A stretch of DNA of 64,000 bases. Source: Atherinomorus stipes. Its lineage: Eukaryota > Chordata > Actinopteri > Atheriniformes > Atherinidae. The stretch covers positions 1,054,001-1,118,000 of the forward strand of contig JALJCO010013654.1 in the NCBI GenBank assembly GCA_023101725.1, given 5' to 3'. Of the stretch, positions 36,022 through 51,000 are shown piece after piece; within the stretch, counting starts at the first letter, position 1, and every line of letters begins with the position of its first letter. The translations under genes were made by a program, and so were the position numbers. Below the pieces are notes generated by a model, which saw only the letters and a program-made list of their open reading frames with translations, searched no databases and was not told where the DNA came from.

Positions 36022-39000
36022 CTGATAAAACAGAGACAAAGAGCAATAAATTACACAGTAAAAGGATTCATAATCAGACAATTGTTCAGTTAACTGATAC
36101 AATTTTATGACACAAACATATAATTTCTATCAGCAAAATGACACATCAAACAACAATATGAGAAATGGAATGAGGGCCAGTTTACATTACAAATTCTTGC
36201 ACATTTGACATTTATGCTTTATACGACAGGCGGATCAAAAAACTACATCGTATTACACTTTGGGACTTTTGCATATTTTTAAAGCCACAGGGAATGTGCA
36301 GCTGCACATTCACATTGAACTGGAGAACAAAGTTATGAACATCCTCTGAAAGTTGTCCTCTGGGATGTCTCTCTCACAAGCATCACTCTTGCAATTAATG
36401 TCAGATGTGAGCCATATTTCCCTCTCACTTAACTGATTAAATGTCCTGGTCTCCAGTGCTCATTAGGAGATGATGGTCTTTCTTATTTTCTCTCAGCTCA
36501 ATCGGTAACACCCTCCTTAACATTCTGGTTGCTGTGTCAGGGACAAAAATTATGGTAAAAAGTGAGAGTTTAACTTTATTTTGCTGTCCCTCCTGGTCTG
36601 AAAAATGAGATGCTTTTAAGCTGTACATAATGAACAGGGTTTTACATAAAGATGATGCACGTTTTTCAGTCCATCTATCCATCCATTGTCTGTACTCGCT
36701 TATTCCAGTGGAGGGTTGTGGGGGGGACTGGAACCTATCCCAGCTGCTATTAGATAATCATCCAAGACCTCTCTACAGCAAGGCCCAGGGAAAGGAAAGG
36801 CGGAAGCTGATCCAGAAGGAGGTCCGAGCAGGGGTGGAGGAAGCCTGCTGCAGTAGGATGCTAAGGATGTCACAGCAGGGTGCATGGACCCGATGGGAAG
36901 AGGCAGCTGACAGGAAGATCTGGTGGACAGAACTATGGAGATCTGAGCCACGTCGGATCAAGTTCCTCATACAGTCGGTGTATGATGTACTCCCAAGCCT
37001 GTCCAACCTCTTCCGCTGGGGCTTGGCTGAGACTCCACTATGCCCTCTCTGCCAGAAAGCTGGATCGCTGGAGCACATCCTGAGCTGCTGCCCCCGGGCA
37101 CATGGAGACGGACGCTAGCGCTGGCGCCATGACCAAGTGCTACGGGTCATTGCTGAGGTCATCAGTACAGGGATCTCCAACAGCAAGCACATACAGCCAA
37201 GAAGGCAGTCCATTGCCTTTGTTAGGGCTGGGGAGAAGCCACAACAGCATCAGAGCCAGGCAGGGGGGCTGCTGTCAACAGCTCAGGACTGGCAGCTGAA
37301 GGCTGACCCAGAGGGAGACAGCTCAAGTTCCCTGAAGCAACGAGGCAAGTGGTCCTGCTGGAGCTGACTGTTCCCTGGGAAGACCGGATGGAGGACGTCT
37401 TTGAGAGGAAGAGAACCAAGTATGAGGAGCTGGCAGCCGAGTGCCGGAGTGCAGGATGGAGGACCCCAGTTAACTCCATCGAGGTCGGGTGCAGAGGCTT
37501 TGTTGGCCAGTCTCTTGTCAGGGGACTTAAGTTGTTGGGAGTGAAAGAGCTGCAGAACAGGAAAGCCATCAGAAACATCTCTGACGCAGCAGAAAAAGCG
37601 TCAAGATGGCTGTGGATCAACCCCTGTTGGGTCACCTGGGCGAGGGTGTCTGTTGTGAGACCCGAAGCACCCAATGAACCCAGGATGCAACACTGATGAT
37701 GGGTCTAAGATGCATCTAGAGTGTTTTTGTGAGAACTCACTCTCACTAGAGAACACTCTGGACAAGTTGCCAGTCTTTCACAGGGCCAACAGAGCGAGAA
37801 AAACCCCTCACACCAAAATGCACTCTTAGGGAGAATTTAGAGACACTCATGAAACAATAGGAAGCTTCTTGCTGTAAGGCATGGTGCTAACTATGCCACT
37901 ATGCAGCTGTACACCAGAACATCCTTAAAAAAAAAAAGAAAGACGCCACCAGCTCTATCATTTGGAGGTTATTTGGAGGATGACACTGGTGGTTTTGATG
38001 TGTTTAAATGTTCTTACCTCGCTGGAATCTTCCTGCTGGTTGATTATGGAGAGTGCATCCTCAGCAGCCTGGCGCTTGGCCTCAGCTACCGTGCGCTCCA
38101 TCTTGGCCCGCTCACTGCTGATCATCTCGTGAGCCTTTCGCTCAGCCTCTGACACGGCTTTCTGGAGCTCTGACATGGCCTGTCGCTTCACCTCATTCAC
38201 TGCCTCTTCTGAAAAGAGTGTGGAGACAGAGGAAGTCAGGCCTCCTGCACCTGCAATATAGCATGCATTATGTCACCCTGTTGTTGGGGCTGTTGTCATT
38301 GATTTCTTTTTCTGGTTGTTAAAGACATCGTAGCTACCTGCAGATCAAAGGGACATACATTCCTTTGAAAATTTTCATGTGACATCCCAGTTTAATGCTA
38401 ACCCCTTTTCTTCAGAAACAAATAAGTAAACATTTAAGTTGGTAAAACATATTCTCAAGAAAAAACAGCATTAGCAAATTAATTACAGATAATCTCTCAT
38501 AAGCTGTGCCTTTCAGATGGAGCGATGTGTTATTTTATGCTTGTTTCATGGGATAAATGACCTTGTGTGTTAATATTAACGATGGAATTCTGACTAAACA
38601 TCCAAGCGAAAGGAGGGCTTTTTGTTTGCTCCCATCAAGCCTGTAACTTGACTAATTGTGTATGCAAATCAGCCAATTTACATTTAAATTATGCATTTCC
38701 ATTGTGATCCCAGAGGCCCATGTGGAGAGAGGAAGTGGAAAAGCGGTAGGACACCGTGCAAGGTGCTTGAATATTTATCACCAACTGTAAACATTTTGCC
38801 CATTTCAAACAGATGTATGCGTGGCTGCACTCTATTGTATTTTTTTTTAAATCCCATTTTGCAATCCTCTCTGGGTCACATTTAAATCTGTTTCTCCAGT
38901 CTGACTGAAGAGAAAAGGACAATGCTAAAAGGAATGCAGAGAAAATGAAAAATCGGAATATTTTATAGCTTTATGTGTGATGAAATGCCTGATGTTTTGC

Positions 39001-42000
39001 TTTATTAGTACACATTACACTTTTATCACACAATGCAAAATCTGTTTTCAGCGTCGGATAGAATGCACACTTTTAGCAAGACACAGACATTTTTTTCCTC
39101 CGTTGTGATGGAGCAAAAATGTTTAAACCACGGTGGTTTTGTCTTTAACCTACTGTGCTGACTGAAGTCATGGAAATTACCCTGGTGCGTGAGATATATG
39201 CCTTGTGCATGGAATTGTGATTACACACCAAATGCCTTAGATGGAAGATCGATCAAAGCAGGTGAGGGGAAAGAGAGTACTGGAGAACAGGCAGAGTCCT
39301 GATGGTGATACTCAATTCAATTTAAATGCATATTACTTGTTCAGAGTATCTCACACATCATGCTTGGTCAAGCGAAGGGACAATTTCTTTTCTCAAACGG
39401 GTTTAAAAGGCCGATATACTCTATCATTGATAACGAATACAAAGAGGATTCCTCAAGCACTGAAGCTCAGGAGAAAATTCCTTGTCGTTTTTCAGCACAC
39501 TGAATAATAATAAGTGCAGCTGTGGCTATGGGCTTCAAGGATGCAGTGTTTATATGCTAAAACATTTAATGAAAATGGTTGCTTTTAATGTAGTGGTTGA
39601 AAAATAAATTAACTTCAACACAAGGTCTTAAGTAGCTCTTGTTAAGCAGAATATCTGCAATGCCATTCATTAAGGAGAAAACAAAAGTGCCAAAATAAAA
39701 AGTCTTTTAACAGCAGAACCCAAGACAAGCTTTAAAAGCTACTTGTGCCTCTTATTTGACTAGTGGAATAAAATCCCCCAGAAGCCAGACATCAGATTTG
39801 AACTGTGCTACACGTGGTGCTGAAACTCTGTAACTGTATCAGATACATGAAGCCTGGTGGGGCTTGAGGTTTCAAAGGAACGCCTCTCATCCCTCGAGTT
39901 ATCCAGGTGACAGAGGACCTACAATTCTACAAAAGCATAAGGTCTTTGTAGGAACTGCAGAGAGATAAAAATGTGATGATCGGAGACATGAAAGTGCTGC
40001 TCACCAGCTTTCTTCCAGATCTCTTCGGGGACGTAGCCGGACATTGGCCGGTGCAGGAGCTCCCTGTGAATTTCTGTGGGACATAAACACACACCCATGG
40101 TAACCAGAGGTCAGCCATTGTTTTGCATGACAACATGCAAAAGACTGTTAAACCAATCAGAATGCTGTAGAATCTTTTGGTTTCTCTGCTGGTTTGTCCA
40201 GAGGTTTGAGGCTAACCATCCATCATTTGTTATGGATGCAATAAACTTGTGTTTCGGAAAATGGCTTAAGGTTTCAGAGGACAGAAATTGCTTACTGCCA
40301 TCAGTATAATGTAATAAAATATCATATGGCTTGTGTCATCAGGGAAGCCTGAAGAACTTGACTTAAAACTAAACAAAAATGAAATGAAAAAAAAAAGAAA
40401 AAAGCCACAATTTTTGTGTTTTGGTGGATTCCACTGGAGAACTCAAGATCTTTTGTCTTAAAGCCTAAAAATCAAGCTTTGACTTGACAAATTCTTTTGG
40501 CACCTTTGTTTTCTAACACATGCATGCAACACCTGGGATTTTCTACCTGATGTTGCATTTTCCTGTGCAGCGGGGCTCTGCTGCCTTGACTGCCCACTTG
40601 CAGCACCCTTCTTCAGCTCCTCTGCATCGCTGTATCGTCTAATCCAGTAGTTGAGCTCCTCACGGTCGGCCTCCTGGCACCGCCGCAGCACCGTCAGCGA
40701 GCGCCTCGTTTTCTCCACCATGTCCATGATACAGTTCAGCAGCTGGGTGTGACAAGAGGCAGACACTGCGCTGAGTTTACACATAAAAAAAGATGGATGG
40801 TTTACTTTAAATTCAGCAGGAGTGCAGTTGCAGTAAATTCTAAATCAAAGTTAACATCTTTCATGTTATTGTGGTGTGTAGTTGCAGGAGTTATAGGTGT
40901 GTATGTCAGAAGCATATTTTCACAGTTGAAATGTTGATTAGGTTTGTCAGATCGCACCTACCCATCCGACATCTTGCTTTACCACTTCAGTAATACATTT
41001 GCATTCACATTATGACACTGGTTTGATTGAATTATCACTGCATACCAACAACATGGTGGAACAGCATCACTAATGTGACACTGGATGAAATACTCCAAGT
41101 AGTTTCAAATCAGAGAAAGTTATGCATCGCATCTTCAGAGGCGCAACACTGAGTGTGAACATGCAGTCGACAAACACTGTGTTTTACACCTCAGGGAATT
41201 TCCATGCAAGCATGCACGTATTGTATCTGTTTGCAAATTATACAATGAGTTAATAACTTTACTACATGCAATGTTAAACATTTCTTATCATTAAACACTT
41301 TTAAAAGAACACACACTCACATAAAGGGGGTCTTCTTGTTTGCTTTTACAAGCTTTCACATAAAAGGATCATTACTGTACAGATAATGTACATAACTGAC
41401 ATTAACCTAATGGTCTAATGTTGTTTTTAACTTCTATAACCTGTTACTTACAGGGGAAAAATAGTAGTGTATAGTAATAAAAATGTTATTACTTTTCTTA
41501 CATGGTCAAGGTGCTTCCACTCCTCAGCCCATTCTCTGTCTGTCAGCCTGTGGTCGATCACTTCCTCCTGCCTGGCTCCTGCATGCATACCTGTAGTGAG
41601 ACAGAGACGGATAAACAGACAAACAGATGGAAAGAGAGACACAAACAAAGAGAAAATCAGTACAAAACGGAAAGGATCAATGTGCTTTTAATCCATCATT
41701 CCCCAGCTTTCCTCTGGTCCACATTTGACATCCTCTCTCTATCTATTTCTCTTTCCTCTCTGTCACTCCACATTTTATTCCCCAGTCTACATATCTCTCT
41801 CCCACCCTGAGGGCAAACGACTGAACTTTCAGTCTAGTAAACATCCATCACAGGATGAGACATGGTAAATGTCTCTCCTATATTTAGAACAGAGCCAACG
41901 TCTTCATTACAGCTTCATCATAGCTTGGTCTATGCAGAATAAACGTATCTGATACCACGGCGCTGTGCCAAAATGCTCATCCGCAGGGGCTCGTACACAG

Positions 42001-45000
42001 CGTTGCTAAACTTCTATCAGTGTATTCAGTTTTAGTGTTTTGTTTTACAGCGAGCGAGCACCCACAGGGCTGAATTGGAAATGAAGTGATGATTGTTAAT
42101 CTTATCTTTACACATCTCTGGGCTACAAAGACAGCTGAGGCACATGAGAAATTACAATCCTGTCCTCTCACGACCGTTTGTTTGCAAAAACCTTTGGCTA
42201 CAGTAACAGACTTGAAAGGTTTCTTGTAGCCGTCTAGAAGCTTCTTCTTCTGTTTGCTGGTTGTTTCTGCCGCACATCCATTACTATTCCATCTGTTCGA
42301 TTTGGTTGGTAGAAATCTTTTTCAGTGTCAGATTTGATCTGTCGCTGTGTATTTTAATTGGATTCTAACTGTTTAGAAAAAAGTTGATCTTTTCCTTTTC
42401 AATCACCGCATTCCCAAAGAGTTCTACTTCAGATTTGTCTGTATGAAGAATTTTGTACCAGAAATGGTGCATTGAGTCTACTTCATTATAAAGTCCTCCT
42501 GATGAACAACATCCAAAATATCCATAATATCCTTACCAATGGGTCTGGCTCTCTCCCGGATCTCCCGATGATTAGAGGCCGGGTGCCTGTAGGTATCGCG
42601 GTAATGATGGGCAATGGCCATGTCGTCTAATCTGTAGTGCTGTGGGGGAAGCGGGCCTGGGTGAGGCAGGCCGTTGGGTTGGTAGGAAAGACCATTAGAT
42701 GGGCTGAAACGCTGGGCAGGGCTCATGGTGCAGGGTCGTTTGCTGGGGTGGACTTCAGGATGCAGGGAACCATCTCGCTCGAAGCCGTTCTCTTTGGTTC
42801 TGATTGGAGACACAGAAAGATGTACTGTAATTTCAATCTCAATTTCCAAGACCAAAAAGCAAGTGGCTCTCCACTGGAACATCCATGTGATTAATTCCAA
42901 GCACTGGCAAAAATCACCACTTGTTTATAGTAAAATGAGCTTTAAAGAACAAGACAGAACATGAAACCAAATGTGGCTAAAATGTTTGCTATTCCAACCA
43001 GTCTTTAAATATCCTTGCTGCCATGACAGCCGTACACATATGACAAAAGAAATCTTAAGGCAGGAAAAGAGAAATAAAAGAGAGAAGAGCAATCTGTGCA
43101 AGTACAAATTATGTTTATGTCGAACCTACTTTTAAAAAAAGAGTGATAAACCATTTTCTTGTCATTCTATACAAGAGTACAACAAGTGGTCCACCACCGT
43201 GTGCTGTTTGCACCAACCTCCTTAATTGCCATGAAAGACTTTCCTGGAATCATCAAGGATTTTTATTTTGCTGAAAACAGGTCCATTTATACATACACCA
43301 TTAAAGCCTGAATGTGTGTGCTCACACAAATCAGACACACACATGCATGCATACTCACACAAGTAGTTTCAATGGGATCAGGTGGATTTTTGTTAGCCTG
43401 CTTCCGAAGATTAATGTGGCCAGGTGTGTTTGTGTGTGTGTGCATGCTTGCACTTGTGTGTCTGAATGCCTGCAGTTTGTGTGTGTTCTCAGCTTTGTCG
43501 GTTCACAGTTAAAACTTGCCAACCTCCCCCGCTATCTGCAGTCCCCCAGTTTCCTCTCTCCCCCTCTGTCTAGCTCCTCTTCTTTCCCATCTCTCTCTCC
43601 GATGAACAGATTGAACTTCTTAATGAGCTGTTTTTATGGGCTCCTAATGCTCATCCACAGCTCTCCATATGCTCTTTTCTTCCATCCGTCCATCTCTCTG
43701 TCTCCCTCGACTCATCCATCCTCCCCCTCCCACTCTCATCTCCCCTGCCTTCCTGCTGCAACAATGTTTATATCTACGGGCACTGGAGTATCCACATGCA
43801 CACACATTCACAGTCACTACAGCAATGCACTGATGTGCATGCACACAGTTAACCGATATGTGCTGCACATGATAGTTCACATGCACAAACTAATACAATC
43901 ACATCAATACTTTTATCTGTGTTTTTTGTTCCTTTAAAAGAATAAAGCTATAAATTGAATGATGCAACCTTCTGTGTGTTCCTGCTGTATGTGTCCCACA
44001 TATATCAAGTATTTAGAAACTGGATTCACATATTCTTTATTAATGTGATTACAGCGGCATGCAAACGTTTGGGCATCAACAAGTCTTCTGCTGCAAATAA
44101 CTAACAGAAGATGACCTGATATCTGCTTAGAGATAATACATTTCAGAGACTCTGGACAATAACTTTTTTCATTCTTGAATATTTGTCTTGTATTGATTTA
44201 CAAGTGAAAAAAAAAAAGAAAAAAGAATGTGTAAGGGTCAGAAGCAAAGTCTGAGCTCCCTGTATGGCCATTACTTAGTAACACTCCCTTTGGCAAGTAT
44301 GACAGCTTGTAAACAGCTTTTTGCAGCAGTTAAGAGTCCCTCTGTTCTTGTTTGGGGGATTTTCACCCATTCTTCTTGAAAAAGGCAACTAATTCTGGGA
44401 GATTCTTGGACTCTCTTGCATGCACTGCTCTTTGGGGTCTGTCCACAGATTTATGATGATGTTTAAGTCATGGCTCAAAGAGAGCCACAGCAATACTCTA
44501 CGCTCATATCTCTAAAAGTGGTCTCAAATAGATTTTTGCGTGTTTTTGGGATCATTATCCTGCTGTCATCCCCACCCTCTTCTGTGCTTGTATTAAGTCA
44601 AATCCATTTTTCCCATTACAAGTGAAATGCTTCCAATACCACGAACTATAACACAGTTCTGAATTCTGGTCAAATCCTCCTCAGGTTTAAGAGTTTTTCC
44701 TCCCATCACATCTTTTCTCAATACACCAATACCTGTATTTGAGCTTAATCAGGACTGGTTTATACATTAATCTGGTTAGTTTTGATATTCAGTCACAAAC
44801 TCTGACACAAATGTTTCAGTGTGACAATAGTGGAAACTTTTCTGCTGATAACTTTCACGACAGGCAAATTTATGAAGACCTGGCTGCATTAGCACCACCA
44901 TTCCTGAAACCGCAAACCCCTGCTTGAATGTATTTTACAATTAGATTGGGACTTTGGGTTGCCTTTATTAGTCTTTCAAACTACAAGTTGATCCTGTCAT

Positions 45001-48000
45001 TTTAATAACTACTGTACAAACTGAGGAAACAGATGAAAAAAGTATTGTCTGTCTCTTACGCGTCTTTTGTGTGGCTCAGTAATTTTGATTTTTAAAGATG
45101 CTGCTGATTCAATCGGTTAGATACAACGTTAGTTACAAGAAGATGCTCACAGGAATGGAAAATTCTGGTCTAATTATGCCGTATGCCCCTGATGGAATAA
45201 GTATTCTTTAAGTGTGCAGACTGAATTTACTATGCAAGTGATTACAGCACAGATACTAGAAACTCTGCATTCTCAGCTGTTGTCTAAATATTACCCTCTG
45301 CTAGAAAATTTGGGGCACACACTCGACAGTATTTCTTTCTTTTTCTTTTTTTTTGCAATATGCGTGCTGTACCGTGATACTACTGGCTTGGTTTGTGCAG
45401 ACTATTGTATTAATTAGGAGACACTAATAGTATATTGTTGTCTGTAATTAAGGATACCCATTCAAGTTCCAATATTCTGACACAGACTGTAGTAAGTCGG
45501 AATGCAGAGCAGAGGTAAGCAGAAACAAGAGGTGCTTAGCCAGCCATATTGGTGCTGGAGCCTCATCTGTATGTGTTATCAGCACATCTCCCTGGGCACA
45601 CACACACATAGAGATTCACAAACATGCGGCAGACTCACACTTTCACACTGAATAGAGAGCCATACACACACATATTCACACACAGAGACTGCATTCTCTT
45701 ACTGAATACGGATGCCTACTTACTTTTTTACTCACCCCATATTTTACCCCCCTCACATTTCACACACACACACCTTTTCCCCTAAGCCCACTCCCCTATG
45801 CACCAGACTGCCTGCAAATCTGCAGGTATTACAGAAAAACTCTGCCTATCTCACAGTTGGGGGAAAAGAGAGGAGAGAATTATTAATAACGCATTCAGCA
45901 TTTTTGGCCCGCAGCAAATGTAAAATGTACATTTTCCTTCCCCCTATTAAAAATCTCAGACCAGTGGGACTTATTTTAAAAGACAATGCTTACATTGTAC
46001 TTGTGGCTGTAGCAAAAAATGCACAACAAAAGTCCTTTAAGTTTTGCAAAAAGTCCTATAAAAAATTTATGTGGGGGTCAGTACAGCAGTAAAGGCACTG
46101 GTTTTATCTGTTATTCTAATAAGTATTAGATTATAAAGTGTAATTTATTGTATGTATACGCCTTTACAGACAAAAGCATACACATACAGTGTGGAGCACA
46201 TCAATGGTCTAGATTACTTTAGTAGCTCTTTTGTTCTGTTTTCTGCCTTGAAAGGAAACTGACTGAAGGAGGAATGTAGTTTTCTACAGTGTCATTTGTT
46301 CCTTAATGTAACGTCTCAGTGCTTCTCCAAAAGAGGAGAGAACACTGAGTCATTATCAAAGTCTGTGACAACAAATGGATCTAATGATTTGACTGGGATG
46401 AGCAGGCTAGAGTAATGCTAGGAGAGATGCATACACTTTGCATTTATATACCTAAGCATGCATGATGAAATAATCAGGTTTATATCAAATACATACAGCA
46501 TGTGGGTGTGTGTTTGGGTGTAGTCAGGTTTACTTTTCCCATCTCTTCTGCTCCGTTCTGGCCCATTAAAAGCAGGAGCCAGGAGCTGAGATTTCCAACG
46601 GAGCACATCAGAGGGCCCAGTGACACACTGACAGATACTTCCCATACATACATTTACACTTCACACTATTGCCTCGTATTGGCTCAGCTTGTGTCTGTGG
46701 AGTAATGTAATGGCTCACGGGGATGCGGGCAGCCTCAAAGGAATTTATGCATGAGCTCAAATAACAGAGAATATATATATAAAAAAGTCACAGTGGCATT
46801 GTTTGAGGAGCTGGTAAATTTATAAACTCCATATTCTGACCCCGTTATTACAAAACAGTTCTCACATATATTAAGATCAATCGGAGACCAAATTTCCCAG
46901 AATGATGTTGTAATTTTGCAATTCACCCACCTGTCTGGCGTCCTTCTCTTGCCGTTCTCGTTAACATCCAGCAGGAGCTCGGAAGAGTCCACCGGGGATG
47001 TGGTGCTGGTGTCCAGGAGTAGCTGCTCGTGCTGGGCTAGGTACTGAGCTGGGTTCTGCTTGGCTAGCCTGGCACAGTGCAGCAGCTCCCTCTGAAGGAG
47101 TGGCAGGTTGGCCTACAGGAGGAGACGAGGAAAGAGTTCATTTGCAAAAACAGTTAACCACCGTGTAGTAAAAACGGAGTTAACTGCTTTTCGTCGCTGT
47201 CTGGTGCAAACCTCCTATCTCCATTTAACATCATTAAAACCATTCATGTGAGTGGGATTTGGTGAAAATATTCAAAAAGTAAATGAAGAGTTTATTTGCA
47301 GAAGCAGTTAACTCTGTTATTTTCTAAATGGTGGTTAACGGTTTTTGCAAATGAACTCTTCAAATGTTATAAAAGGTGTCGGGAAGAGAAGCACAATACA
47401 AGTGTGCCCTCTTGCCCATCAACAAATCCATAAAAGCCACTTACTCAGAGGTTGAAGAGGTTTCTATGATATTGTGGCTGATTTTAGAAGTGGTGACAAT
47501 AATCTGTGAAGTACTGAGCTTAGCTGTGTTTATGACATCTTATATCCTGAACTGAAAACACAATAGTTAAAATTTGGAGGTGATTAAATGCAGATGAAGG
47601 AATTAAAATCTAAGGCTCATAAAGAAGCTGATATATGCAGCTGGAAAGTAATAGTTGTGCTTATGGCTTTGATTAAAGTATAATACATCTCAGAGTTTTC
47701 ATTTTGTAAATGTGATGTAATGCAGATTTCCACAGTCCTCCCAGCCCAAACACACAGATTTAAAGTAACAAGAGATCCATCTCTCCCATTTCATCTTCTC
47801 CAGCCAAAACACCACTGCTTCCTGTGACCCAGAGTGCATTAACACCCATAACGTTTCTCAAAGTCTTTTTCAAAATGCATTTTTAAAATAGCAGCTATTT
47901 TCATTCTCTTTGACACACCTGGAACAAGGGGGTCTGCTTTCTTGTGCTGCGTTTCAGGGACATGCAGGTATGTGAGCATCCACTTCAAAGACATCTGATG

Positions 48001-51000
48001 GGGTGTATTTTGGAGCAAGAAGATGAAAGTCTTGCATCAGGTAGGCTCAGACTGGGAGTGGAGGCTATTTTGGTGAGGTGCATCTCCAGTGCTTTTGGAG
48101 AGGCCATCTTTGCAAGTTTACGGTCCGTTAATCTCTCTTTTGTTCTTAAAAAACATAATCTCTCTCAAACTCTTCTGTTTTTTCTTTTTTCTTTTCTTGT
48201 TTTGCAGTTTATAATCTCCTTGCTATACACTTTGATGATAATATTGTTTTCTAAGCTGTTGTTTTCATTTCTTTTATGGTTTAGAATCATGCTGGCCCAG
48301 AATTACAGAACCGTGTCAGGATTTGTTTAGTGCTATTAATTCTATCATCATGTGAAAATCTCCCTTCAGTATTTGGCTCAGGTAAAAGAAATGCCATGTG
48401 CTGGCCTTCGCTTTACCTGTCTGAGTTAATGGTCCGTTAATAGTTTATGATCATAATTACCCTCTGAAAAAAGGGAGCCTGAAATAGATTGCTTTAACCC
48501 TGGTGAACTCATCTTTTATTAATTAGAGGTCATCCTAATTGCCATCGAGATGTGGGAGGCATTGACAAAAAGACTGAGTTGAGAAATGCAGGGCACAGAG
48601 GAGACTAAATTATTTCTCATATGACAAAGCACAGTGATTTCCCTCTGTGGAGATACCCAACATCTGCACTTGCACCCCAAAAAAGACGGGGGGGGGGAAA
48701 GGAAAGACAGATTTTCGAATAGTGTTCAGCAGCCACAGCCAAAATCTACTCAGGATGATGTATTGTTCAAACCTTGATTTTGTCATTTTATCAAATGGTG
48801 CCAAAACCTGTTCAGAATATGCCACAGTCAGGAAATGCTGCACTTTATCAGCTTTCTGTGTAATTTGCCACTGCAGGAGAAGAGTGACTCAATTTTTGCA
48901 TATCTTTGTTATATCATTTTAATTATTTCTCAATACATCTTATTGTCCCTGCCAAATGCGTTTGCTCCTCTGTTTCACCTCACAGCTTTCAAGCATGACG
49001 CAGGAAACAGTCTGACAGCAAAAAGCACAACTTTGGCCTGAAAGCATTGAAACACTGTTGCAAGTCCCAAGTGGCGGGCGTCCAGCCAGCACATCTCGTC
49101 ACAGGCATTGTGTGGTTTATGATCGCCTCCTTCCAGTAAAGCCTCCTAACCAATTTGTGGTTTTGCATTAAGAAAAGGGAAAAAGGAGTCACGTTGATTT
49201 GAGATGGGGGTGTGGGCGTTGGTGGGGTCGGCTCGGTATAACATTAGCGTAATGAAAAAGCCCGAGCCCTGACGTGCATTGTTGCAGCTGTGCTTCAACG
49301 CACCTATAAAAGCTCCCCCACATCTCCAACTGCTCTCTGTTACCATATGGTAGCTGGCATTAAAGGCCCTGCAGTGGGAAGACACTAAAATTAGACTGGG
49401 GAGAGAGAGAGAGGCAGAGTTGCATCTTTGATTCTGCAGCCATCCCAGTGATACACTAACCATCTGGCAAGGAGAGGAAGAGGGAACTGTGAGGATGGAT
49501 GGAAGGATGGAGAGCAATAGAGGGAGTACACAAATAAGAAAGAGAGAGGTAAAAAGTGAGAAAGGGGAGTGACAAGAAAGACAGATTACGAAAATTTAGG
49601 GATAAGCTGGTGATATGGAAGGAAAGAGGGAGGATACAAAGTCTTGGCAGCTTGTCTGGGACTTATTTCTGCTGCCAGATCTTAGAGGATAATGTAGCTT
49701 GTGAACGCACACATCTGCAAATGTGGACTTGTGAGTGCAAAGATTCAAAATGAAAATGTAAAACAAAATGATATCGTGCTCTTTTAAATCTCTGTTTCTC
49801 AATTACGGTCCTCAGGACCCACTGCCCTGCATGCCTTCTTAGGCAACCCTACTTTCACACACCTGAGTCAAATGAAAGGCTCGTTAACAGGCTTGCAAAG
49901 AACTTAATGAGGAAGCTCATTCATCTGAATTCAGTTTGTTGGACTAACACACTGAAGATATGCAGGGCAGTGGGTTCTGAGGACCAGGGTTGAGAAAACA
50001 CTGCTTTAAATAACATCATCCTCCCACTCACTTGGATACCATCAGACAAAGAAGAGGTAGGGTGACAGATTAAGAACAGGACTGAAGTAAGCAGCTAAAG
50101 GTGAGGAAAAAGTAAGATAACAAAGCAGCTTTCCCATCCAGCAAAATTTGGTAGAAAAGACGTTGAAAAGAGATTATTTCCATCTGTTGAAAATGTTGAA
50201 ATGTTTTGATTTGGTTGAAAAGCAAAAGGTGAAAAGCTGTCTTTCAATTAAAAATTGAAAAGACGTTTTTCGACAACTTTTCAACTGAACTGACCAGATT
50301 TAGCCCAAAAAACAACATTGAAATGACGTCTTGTGTTTGGTGGGTTTGTAGAAGTGTGTTAAAGATGCAAATGAACCCTGTGCGAAGTGTTATGCTCATC
50401 TTTACACTTTCACAGTAGTACTGCTCAGATATTGATCTCAGCCCTGCCTCCATAACATGAACATCCTTCAATATTACCCCAGTCAGTGCCATTTGTCATC
50501 TCTGACTACCAAAACAACCCACAGTACCAAAACCAGTCTTGCTTTCAGCTCTGCAAGCTGAAGAAATACACCATATGCAGTATCTGACATGAAACACACA
50601 TGTATGACCTCTGCTCCACTTGCTGATACACACACAAGTATCGTCATCTCTATCCACTTTCATGACTGGAATAAAGACGGCAGGATTAGAGGCACGCTGT
50701 CGCTGTCATGAGAAACAGGCGACCGCTGACAAATGGGCAGAAGCAAAGGCATGGCTGGATGGGTAAGAGAGGGCCACTTCCTTAAGTACTATACCAGGCT
50801 AATGGCTGAAAATAGGAGGTATTTGCTGAAAATGTGACTCTGTGGAGATGAAGAATCAATGACAAAACAAGCCAAGAGGAAAAGGATGGAAGAAGCCTTT
50901 AAAATAAACCATAGCTGTGCTTGGTTCTTTATCTAAAAAAAAAAAAAAATAAAAATCCTAACAAAAAAAACAACCTTTTTCCAATTTAAATTTTGCACAG

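Larger units (their letters stand above)
36022..38017 (-). other. runx1t1: runx1t1 last intron, carries nested repeats
   Basis: Donor GTAAGAACAT, acceptor CTGTTTTATCAG. About 1.2 kb of it is a dispersed repeat split by an R2-like retrotransposon end (36671-37912). Confidence 0.9.

Noticed and set aside
35625..36093. Several open frames of 60-130 codons overlapping the last runx1t1 exon in other frames
   Set aside because: They are shadows of the MYND exon and its GC-rich tail; only the frame with the MYND cysteines is real.
43314..43937. 207-codon plus-strand frame
   Set aside because: It is rich in His/Thr/Cys/Val from CA/GT repeats and Ser/Pro from CT runs, has no domain, and lies inside a runx1t1 intron.
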